Positions 33,359 to 39,038 of a DNA stretch of 39,038 nt are shown in pieces. The position numbers were made by a program, and so were the translations under genes. Numbering within the stretch: the stretch's first letter is position 1; each line of letters opens with the position of its first letter. Under the pieces are notes generated by a model. It had not been told where the DNA came from, searched no databases, and saw nothing but the letters and a program-made list of their open reading frames with translations. Origin of the DNA: an uncultured Nitrospira sp. (lineage in GTDB: Bacteria; Nitrospirota; Nitrospiria; Nitrospirales; Nitrospiraceae); NCBI GenBank assembly GCA_946479785.1, contig CAMLHQ010000024.1, forward strand, positions 1 to 39,038, given 5' to 3'.

Positions 33359-34231
33359 ATGGCCGCGCTTCCAGCTGCCGACATCCGGCGTGCAGTTCGG
33401 CAAGGACTCGAAGAAGACCTTGGCCAGGGCGACGTTACGACGTCGGCGCTGTTTACATCAGCCGTTCCAGCCCGCGCCAACATCATCGCGCAACAGCCGC
33501 TCGTCGTGGCCGGCATGACCGCCGCCATTCAAACGTTTGTTACTGTCGATTCTTCACTGAGCCTCTCAGTCTTGCGGAAAGACGGTTCGCAGGCAAAGAA
33601 CGGAGAGACGCTCCTACGCATCGAAGGGGACGGCCGATCCATCCTCATGGCCGAACGGGTTGCGCTCAATTTCCTTCAACACCTCTCTGGCATCGCCACA
33701 CTCACTCATCGATTTTGCCAGGCCGTACGTGGCTATCCGGTTGCCATCCTCGACACGAGAAAGACGCTGCCCGGGTGGAGGTCCCTCCAGAAATGGGCAG
33801 TGGCGCTCGGCGGGGGAATGAATCACCGTCGGTCGCTGAGCGACGGTATCCTGATCAAAGACAATCATTTGGTGCTTCTCAATCAGAAAGAGGCAGTACG
33901 TGAAGCCAGCCGCCTCGCGAAGATTGCGGCACCGACTGGGATGCCGACGATCGTTGAAGTGGAATCGCTGAAGGAAGTCACCCAGGCCTTGGCCGGGCAG
34001 GCAGATATCATCTTGCTCGACAACATGACCCCTGCCATGGTCAAGAAAGCCGTGCGGCTCATCAACAAACAGGCCTTGGTGGAAGTTTCAGGTGGCATTA
34101 ACTTGAACAATGTCCGCGCCATGGCCGCAGCCGGACCGGACCGCATTTCCATCGGCGCACTCACCCATTCTGCTCCGGCAGCCACGATAAGCTTGGAACT
34201 CTATCCATCTAAAGGCCGTAGAACGCGTTGA
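33359..34231 (+). CDS. nadC: Nicotinate-nucleotide pyrophosphorylase (quinolinate phosphoribosyltransferase)
   Basis: 290 aa. Landmarks are LEEDLGQGDVTT at the N-terminus, LDTRKTLPGWRSLQKWAVALGGGMNHRRSLSDGILIKDNH (quinolinate and PRPP site), VEVESLKEVTQAL, ILLDNMTP and VEVSGGINLNNV. Converts quinolinate and PRPP to nicotinate mononucleotide in de novo NAD synthesis. nadA and nadB are not in the window. Follows valS by 3 nt and precedes birA by 5 nt. Confidence 0.96.
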   Translation: MAALPAADIRRAVRQGLEEDLGQGDVTTSALFTSAVPARANIIAQQPLVVAGMTAAIQTFVTVDSSLSLSVLRKDGSQAKNGETLLRIEGDGRSILMAERVALNFLQHLSGIATLTHRFCQAVRGYPVAILDTRKTLPGWRSLQKWAVALGGGMNHRRSLSDGILIKDNHLVLLNQKEAVREASRLAKIAAPTGMPTIVEVESLKEVTQALAGQADIILLDNMTPAMVKKAVRLINKQALVEVSGGINLNNVRAMAAAGPDRISIGALTHSAPAATISLELYPSKGRRTR

Positions 34232-34236
34232 TCAGA

Positions 34237-35073
34237 ATGCAGCCCTCACCACCGCTCAGTCTAGACGCGATCCAAAGTTCTCTGGCCACCGCGTCGTTGG
34301 GACGCCGGATTGAGCTACGAGATCAGATCGGCTCGACGAACCGCGAAGCGGTCTCGCTGGCCCAAGCCGGTGTCGAGCATGGCACGGTCGTGCTTGCTGA
34401 TTCACAATCGGAGGGACGAGGCCGACTTTCACGCCTGTGGTTTTCTCCACCGGGCGTCAATCTGTATTGCTCAATCGTTATGAGGAAAGTGATTCCCGCC
34501 GATCGCCTCTCCGAATGGCTCTCATGGCTGCCGTTGATCGCTGCGTTGGCTGCGGCTGAAGCAATTGAAACGGTCGCCGCAACGAACGTGGTTGTGAAGT
34601 GGCCGAATGATCTATTGATCGAAGATCGAAAAGTCGGAGGTATCCTGTGCGAAAGTGGGACCTCAATGGGATCCGGACCGTTTCAAGTCATCGGCATCGG
34701 AGTGAATGTCAACGGAGAGCAGGATGATTTTCCTCAAGAATTGCGAGAGACGGCGACGTCCATCTGCCACGAAACAGGGCGCGTAGTGGACCGCAATAGG
34801 TTGCTCGCGCAGGTGCTCCACGAACTGGAAGATTGCCTTGATGAATATGCCCACCGTGGATCGGATCGAATCGCGCTGGCCTACCGCAGACGCTGCATCA
34901 CCATTGGGAAAACCGTCAAAGTCATGCTGGCAGACGGAGAGGAATTTGTCGGACTCGCCAAGACCATCGATCATGACGGCTCTCTGACCGTGGTTCAACG
35001 TCTCGTTTCACGTAATGAGCGCCCCGTGGAAATTCGGCAGCTACGCGCGGCCGACATCGTTCATCTGAGGTGA
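34237..35073 (+). CDS. birA: Biotin--[acetyl-CoA-carboxylase] ligase, monofunctional
   Basis: 278 aa from ATG 34237 (a TTG overlapping the nadC stop at 34228 is an alternative). GSTNREA, SEGRGRLSRLWFSPPGVNLY (biotinyl-AMP loop), VVKWPNDLLIEDRKVGGILCE and VIGIGVNVN are diagnostic. The N-terminal winged-helix repressor domain of E. coli BirA is absent; only about 25 residues precede the catalytic domain, so it is a ligase without DNA binding. The C-terminal SH3-like domain (CITIGKTVKVMLADGEEFVG) is present. It biotinylates carrier proteins in the cytosol. Confidence 0.95.
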   Translation: MQPSPPLSLDAIQSSLATASLGRRIELRDQIGSTNREAVSLAQAGVEHGTVVLADSQSEGRGRLSRLWFSPPGVNLYCSIVMRKVIPADRLSEWLSWLPLIAALAAAEAIETVAATNVVVKWPNDLLIEDRKVGGILCESGTSMGSGPFQVIGIGVNVNGEQDDFPQELRETATSICHETGRVVDRNRLLAQVLHELEDCLDEYAHRGSDRIALAYRRRCITIGKTVKVMLADGEEFVGLAKTIDHDGSLTVVQRLVSRNERPVEIRQLRAADIVHLR

Positions 35074-35126
35074 ATCTTTTTCGACAGCCTCCTGGCGAAA
35101 TCGCAACAAACGCCGTAGAATGACGC

Positions 35127-35918
35127 ATGCTGCTTGTCGTTGATGTCGGCAACACGAACGTCGTCTTAGGCATTTATGATGGCCCGGCGCTGAAGGCACA
35201 TTGGCGCCTGGCCACCGATGCGAAGACCACTTCCGACGAATACGGGATTCTGTTCACCACTCTCCTCAGTTCCGTGGGACTCCTTCCCCGACAGATGACC
35301 GGCGCCATCGTCTCCAGCGTCGTGCCGGCGCTTACCGGAACGTTCGAGACACTCATTGAACAATACTTCAGTCAACGGCCTCTCTTTGTGACCGCTGAGA
35401 CAGACACGGGCCTCATACTCCGCTACGCGAATCCGAAGGAAATAGGCAGCGACCGGCTTGTCAACGCGGCTGCGGCTTATCACAAGTATCGTCGCGACCT
35501 GATTATCGTCGACTTCGGCACCGCAACGACTTTTTGTACCGTAACGAAAGACGCGGAATACTTGGGGGGAGTCATCGCGCCAGGCCTGGGCATCTCAGCC
35601 GAAGCTCTCTTTTCCAGAGCCGCCAAGCTATCGAAAGTGGAATTGACCAGACCCAAGACGGTGATCGGCACCGACACGGCCACAAGCATTCAATCAGGCC
35701 TGCTCTTCGGATATGCCGGCCTCGTCGATACGTTGGTGAAGCGGATCGAACAGGAACTCGGCCGCTCGACCTATGTGATCGCAACCGGTGGGTTGAGTAC
35801 TGTGATTGCCCCGGAAACCACCTCGATTCAAAAGATCGAGCCGCTGCTGACCCTCGAAGGCTTGGAACTAGTCTACCGGCGTGCGAAGGGAGACCTCCCC
35901 TCCGTGACGTGGGTATGA
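35127..35918 (+). CDS. coaX: Type III pantothenate kinase
   Basis: 263 aa. MLLVVDVGNTNVVLGIYDG (phosphate loop), EIGSDRLVNAAAAYHKY, LIIVDFGTATTFCTV, YLGGVIAPGLGISAEALF and YVIATGGLSTVIA match type III enzymes (CoaX), which phosphorylate pantothenate as the first step to CoA without feedback by CoA. It is 53 nt from birA and followed by grpE after a 103-nt gap. Confidence 0.97.
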   Translation: MLLVVDVGNTNVVLGIYDGPALKAHWRLATDAKTTSDEYGILFTTLLSSVGLLPRQMTGAIVSSVVPALTGTFETLIEQYFSQRPLFVTAETDTGLILRYANPKEIGSDRLVNAAAAYHKYRRDLIIVDFGTATTFCTVTKDAEYLGGVIAPGLGISAEALFSRAAKLSKVELTRPKTVIGTDTATSIQSGLLFGYAGLVDTLVKRIEQELGRSTYVIATGGLSTVIAPETTSIQKIEPLLTLEGLELVYRRAKGDLPSVTWV

Positions 35919-35971
35919 CCCCCACTCTCTCCTTCTTTCCCTTCACAAGTAATTAATTTTGTAGGCTCCCG

Positions 35972-35999
35972 TTGACTTTACCCCCCCGGTGACTATCTC
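35972..35999 (+). promoter_or_regulatory. candidate promoter for grpE-dnaK
   Basis: TTGACT (35972-35977), 16-nt spacer, TATCTC (35994-35999), about 20 nt before GTG 36022. No CIRCE-type inverted repeat (TTAGCACTC-N9-GAGTGCTAA) or clear sigma-32 site is visible. Confidence 0.35.
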
Positions 36000-36021
36000 C
36001 TTTTCGTAATAGGACAGACCA

Positions 36022-36600
36022 GTGGAAGAAGAAGAGAAGAATAATAATACAATTGAGAACTTAGGGTCCTTTTCTTCCGGTGAAACTTCTCCTTCCGGTG
36101 AAGTGCCGCTGGCGCAACTCCTGGCGAAGGAAGAGGAATTGAAGGCACTCAACGATAAGTATCTTCGTCTGGCTGCTGAATTCGATAACTATAAGCGGCT
36201 GGCGCAGCGGGATCAACGGGATCAGATCAGATTTGGCAACGAACAACTTCTCAAGGAACTCTTGCCCGTCGTCGACAATCTGGAACGAGCAATTAAGGCG
36301 GCCAAGACCGGCGGATCGGGAGAGAGTCTGGTTCAGGGTGTCGATCTGACACTCAAACAGTTGAGCGGAGCTTTGGGAAAGTTCGGCGTTAAGGACATTC
36401 CGACAGTCGGGCAGGCGTTTGATCCTTCCAGCCATCAGGCAGTCGCTTCAGTGCCGTCGAATCAGGTTCCAGAGCAACATGTTGTGGAAGAATTTCAGCG
36501 GGGGTATCGGTTGCATGACCGTATTCTCAGGCCCGCGATGGTGACCGTCTCGACAGGTGATGCATCATCGGCGTCAAAGGGAGCAGACGAGGAATCTTGA
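36022..36600 (+). CDS. grpE: Nucleotide exchange factor GrpE
   Basis: 192 aa from GTG 36022, with AGGA 7 nt before. The charged N-terminus is followed by the coiled coil LLAKEEELKALNDKYLRLAAEFDNYKRLAQRD, LLKELLPVVDNLERAI, FGVKDIPTVGQAFDPSSHQAV and VVEEFQRGYRLHDRILRPAMVTVS, all characteristic. It exchanges ADP for ATP on DnaK. dnaK follows after 168 nt, a gap that carries the second copy of the 124-bp repeat. No hrcA is adjacent. Confidence 0.96.
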   Translation: MEEEEKNNNTIENLGSFSSGETSPSGEVPLAQLLAKEEELKALNDKYLRLAAEFDNYKRLAQRDQRDQIRFGNEQLLKELLPVVDNLERAIKAAKTGGSGESLVQGVDLTLKQLSGALGKFGVKDIPTVGQAFDPSSHQAVASVPSNQVPEQHVVEEFQRGYRLHDRILRPAMVTVSTGDASSASKGADEES

Positions 36601-36622
36601 CGACAATCTTTAAAGAAGACTG

Positions 36623-36746
36623 CAGACTGTTCAAAAAGGCCGTCCGGCAAAGCCGCAGCGAGCGAGGTGGCGAATCGTACTCTTTCCCGTACGTTGAGTC
36701 TCCGAGCGATGCGAGAACGCTGACGGCGGGCTTTTTCAACAGTCTG
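36623..36746 (+). repeat. 124-bp inverted-terminus repeat, copy B
   Basis: Left end CAGACTGTTCAAAAAGGCC (from 36623) and right end GGGCTTTTTCAACAGTCTG (to 36746) are near-perfect inverted repeats. The internal stem CGTAC (36676-36680)/GTACG (36689-36693) encloses 8 nt. It is the same length as copy A and is placed upstream of dnaK in the same orientation to the downstream gene. The dnaK ribosome site AAGGAG lies just after the right end. Confidence 0.75.
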
Positions 36747-36768
36747 CTAGCGGAAGGAGCATACAATT

Positions 36769-38688
36769 ATGGGTAAAGTGATCGGCATTGACTTAGGCAC
36801 AACCAATTCCTGCGTCGCGATCATGAGCGGCGGAGATCCTGTCGTCATCGCCAACGCCGAAGGAAGCCGGACGACACCGTCTGTCGTTGCAATCACCGAT
36901 AAGGCCGAGCGTCTCGTCGGTCAAATCGCTAAGCGTCAGGCGATTACGAATCCGGAAAACACAATCTTCTCCGTCAAGCGCTTGATGGGCCGTAAATTCC
37001 ACAGCAAGGAAGTTCAGGAGGCTCTGAAGCGGCTCCCTTACAAGGTCGTCGAGGCGGATAACGGCGACGCCCATGTGGAACTTCGCGGTAAACGCTATAG
37101 CCCACCTGAAATCTCCGCTATGATCCTGCAGAAAATGAGACAAACAGCGGAAGACTATCTCGGCGAGAAGGTCACGGAAGCCGTCGTCACGGTTCCGGCC
37201 TATTTTGACGACAGCCAGCGCCAGGCGACCAAAGACGCCGGCCAGATTGCCGGTCTAAACGTCCTGCGCATCATCAACGAACCGACCGCTGCGTCGCTGG
37301 CCTATGGTCTCGATAAGAAAAAAGACGAGCGGATCGCCGTCTACGATCTGGGCGGCGGCACTTTCGACGTGTCGGTGCTGGAGATCGGCGAAGGTGTGTT
37401 CGAGGTCAAATCGACGAACGGCGACACCTATCTGGGCGGCGACGACTTCGACCTCCGCGTCATGGATTGGCTCGTCGATGAATTTAAGAAAGACCAGGGC
37501 ATTGATCTCCGCAAGGATCGCATGGCTCTCCAGCGGCTGAAAGAAGCGGCAGAGCGTGCCAAAATTGAGCTGTCATCCTCGCAGGAGACAGAAATCAATC
37601 TCCCCTTCATTACGGCGGATGCCAGCGGACCCAAACACATGGTCATCAAGCTGACCCGCGCCCGGTTGGAACAACTGGTCGATGACTTGATCCAGCGCAC
37701 GATCGAACCCTGCCGGAAAGCCTTGTCCGACGCCGGCGTCTCGGCCCGCGACATCAACGAAGTGGTACTGGTCGGCGGCATGACCCGCATGCCAAAAGTC
37801 ATTCAAGTCGTGAAGGACTTTTTCGGCAAGGAGCCACACCGGGGCGTCAATCCTGACGAAGTCGTCGCCATCGGGGCCGGTATCCAAGGCGGTGTGCTCA
37901 AGGGCGATGTGAAAGACGTGCTCTTGCTCGACGTCACGCCGCTTTCGCTGGGCATTGAAACGCTCGGCGGCGTCTTCACCAAGCTGATCGAGCGCAATAC
38001 GACCGTGCCGACGAAGAAGAGCCAGGTGTTCTCTACGGCGGCCGACAATCAAACCGCCGTCACCATCCGCGTCTTCCAGGGCGAACGCGAAATGGCGAAC
38101 GACAATAAATTACTGGGCCAATTCGATCTGGTCGGCATTCCTCCCGCTCCACGCGGGATGCCACAAGTTGAGGTGACTTTCGATATCGACGCAAACGGGA
38201 TCGTTCATGTGTCGGCCAAAGATCTGGCCACGCAAAAGGAGCAATCCATCAAGATCACGGCCTCCAGCGGTCTCAGCAAAGAGGAAGTGGAAAAGCTTGT
38301 TAGGGACGCTCAGGCACATACGGAAGACGACAAGAAACGCAGGAAGGCGGCAGAAGCCAAGAACCAGGCGGATACTCTGCTCTATCAGACCGAGAAGAAC
38401 TTGAAAGAACATGGCGACAAGATCGATGCGGCTGAAAAAACCAAGATCGAGGAAGCCGTCGCCGCGCTGAAGAAGGCGATGGAAGGCAACGATCCGGAGG
38501 CGATCGAGTCGGCCACTCAAACGTTGACGACTGCCTCGCACAAGCTGGCCGAAGAGATGTATAAGAAAGCCTCGGCCTCCGCGGCAGCCGGAGCCGGAGC
38601 CACCGGCGGTGAAAGCCCCAACGGCGCCAAGACCGATGAGAAGGTTGTGGACGCGGAGTTCGAAGAAGTAGACAAAGACAAAAAGTGA
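36769..38688 (+). CDS. dnaK: Molecular chaperone DnaK (Hsp70)
   Basis: 639 aa. [67 protein letters not shown] and [12 protein letters not shown] are the Hsp70 ATPase signatures. The substrate-binding domain contains [35 protein letters not shown]. The C-terminus [14 protein letters not shown] ends in the EEVD-like acidic tail. AAGGAG (36754-36759) lies 9 nt from the ATG. A terminator-like hairpin follows before dnaJ. Confidence 0.98.
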   Translation: MGKVIGIDLGTTNSCVAIMSGGDPVVIANAEGSRTTPSVVAITDKAERLVGQIAKRQAITNPENTIFSVKRLMGRKFHSKEVQEALKRLPYKVVEADNGDAHVELRGKRYSPPEISAMILQKMRQTAEDYLGEKVTEAVVTVPAYFDDSQRQATKDAGQIAGLNVLRIINEPTAASLAYGLDKKKDERIAVYDLGGGTFDVSVLEIGEGVFEVKSTNGDTYLGGDDFDLRVMDWLVDEFKKDQGIDLRKDRMALQRLKEAAERAKIELSSSQETEINLPFITADASGPKHMVIKLTRARLEQLVDDLIQRTIEPCRKALSDAGVSARDINEVVLVGGMTRMPKVIQVVKDFFGKEPHRGVNPDEVVAIGAGIQGGVLKGDVKDVLLLDVTPLSLGIETLGGVFTKLIERNTTVPTKKSQVFSTAADNQTAVTIRVFQGEREMANDNKLLGQFDLVGIPPAPRGMPQVEVTFDIDANGIVHVSAKDLATQKEQSIKITASSGLSKEEVEKLVRDAQAHTEDDKKRRKAAEAKNQADTLLYQTEKNLKEHGDKIDAAEKTKIEEAVAALKKAMEGNDPEAIESATQTLTTASHKLAEEMYKKASASAAAGAGATGGESPNGAKTDEKVVDAEFEEVDKDKK

Positions 38689-38706
38689 GTTAGAATACGC
38701 TGCTAA

Positions 38707-38744
38707 AGGGACCGAGTTCCGTAATAAACGGGACTCGGTCTTTA
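38707..38744 (+). terminator. hairpin between dnaK and dnaJ
   Basis: GACCGAGTTCCGT (38710-38722), loop AATAA, ACGGGACTCGGTC (38728-38740), one mismatch, followed by TTTAT. It lies within the dnaK-dnaJ gap, where it could reduce transcription into dnaJ or end the mRNA. Confidence 0.75.
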
Positions 38745-38772
38745 TGTGTCCCCCTAGCGAGCATTGAAGACT

Positions 38773-39038
38773 GTGTCAAAACGCGATTACTACGAAACTC
38801 TCGGCGTCGACCGCAACGCCTCAGACGAAGACCTCAAAAAGGCCTATCGCAAACTGGCCCGCCAGTACCATCCCGACCTTCAGACGGGCGACCATCAGAA
38901 GAAGGCTTCCGAAGAAAAATTCAAAGAAGTCAACGAAGCCTACGAGCATCTCAGCGATCAGGACAAACGCAAGCGCTATGACATGTTCGGCCATGCCGGC
39001 GCGCAAGGCGGCGCGGGATTCGAAGGCTTCGATTTCGG
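38773..39038 (+). CDS. dnaJ: Molecular chaperone DnaJ (N-terminal fragment, cut by window end)
   Basis: About 88 codons from GTG 38773 (TTG 38764 in frame is an alternative). The J domain is complete: [34 protein letters not shown] with the HPD triad at 33-35, then [20 protein letters not shown] and the start of the Gly/Phe-rich region ([10 protein letters not shown]). It stimulates the DnaK ATPase. The rest, including the zinc-finger and C-terminal domains, lies beyond the right edge. Confidence 0.96.
   Translation, partial: MSKRDYYETLGVDRNASDEDLKKAYRKLARQYHPDLQTGDHQKKASEEKFKEVNEAYEHLSDQDKRKRYDMFGHAGAQGGAGFEGFDF

Noticed and set aside
35919..36021. CIRCE element or sigma-32 site for the chaperone operon
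   Set aside because: Searched by eye for TTAGCACTC-N9-GAGTGCTAA and for CTTGAAA/CCCCAT; neither is present.

Overview
This 39 kb window looks like a chromosomal segment of a nitrite-oxidising Nitrospira-type bacterium (phylum Nitrospirota). This is inferred from the combination of a PEP-CTERM surface protein, abundant TPR proteins, ECF/anti-sigma control, the valS-nadC-birA-coaX and grpE-dnaK-dnaJ blocks and the moderately GC-rich codon use; no 16S or nxr marker is present. I see no prophage, IS element, CRISPR array or rRNA. The only RNA gene is one tRNA-Ser(CGA). Genes are densely packed on both strands.

Region by region. 1-8.9 kb: a 3'-truncated ArsB/NhaD-type ion transporter, divergent glycogen branching enzyme glgB, a TAT-exported M15-like murein peptidase, an orphan PstS-like binding protein and a CheY-like receiver. 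These are followed by a minus-strand cluster of a two-domain SagB-type nitroreductase, an unrecognised 284-aa protein and a glycine-zipper lipoprotein. 9-13.7 kb: small helical and TPR proteins, a PagL-like outer-membrane deacylase with an unknown lipoprotein, two more small proteins, and a GT-B-like glycosyltransferase whose start codon abuts a 124-bp repeat. 13.7-17 kb: an ECF sigma factor with its RskA-like anti-sigma, tadA, a Sfp-type phosphopantetheinyl transferase and tRNA-Ser. 17-24.7 kb: a large TPR lipoprotein, an SGNH/AlgX-like hydrolase and a PEP-CTERM protein preceded by a good sigma-54 promoter, then an M48 metallopeptidase-PDZ lipoprotein that overlaps a Cas4-like/DUF2779 nuclease. 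24.7-30.4 kb: a MATE exporter, a ketopantoate reductase with an unusual C-terminal molybdopterin-domain-like extension, a sirtuin deacylase, a HAD protein lacking the second catalytic Asp, a receiver fused to about 270 residues of low-complexity linker and helix, and a 37-aa very basic protein. 30.6-39 kb: housekeeping genes valS-nadC-birA-coaX (tRNA charging, NAD, biotin and CoA cofactors), then grpE-dnaK-dnaJ (chaperones).

Working together: the chaperone genes and the cofactor genes are conventional operons. The TPR lipoprotein, SGNH protein and PEP-CTERM protein suggest an exopolysaccharide/surface-sorting function. The most unusual signals are the pair of 124-bp inverted-terminus repeats (12455-12578 and 36623-36746) with a conserved apical stem, the PanE fusion, the 37-aa basic gene and the sigma-54 promoter with an upstream palindrome. 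I do not see a clearly new multi-gene system. The SagB-unknown-lipoprotein cluster is the closest candidate.
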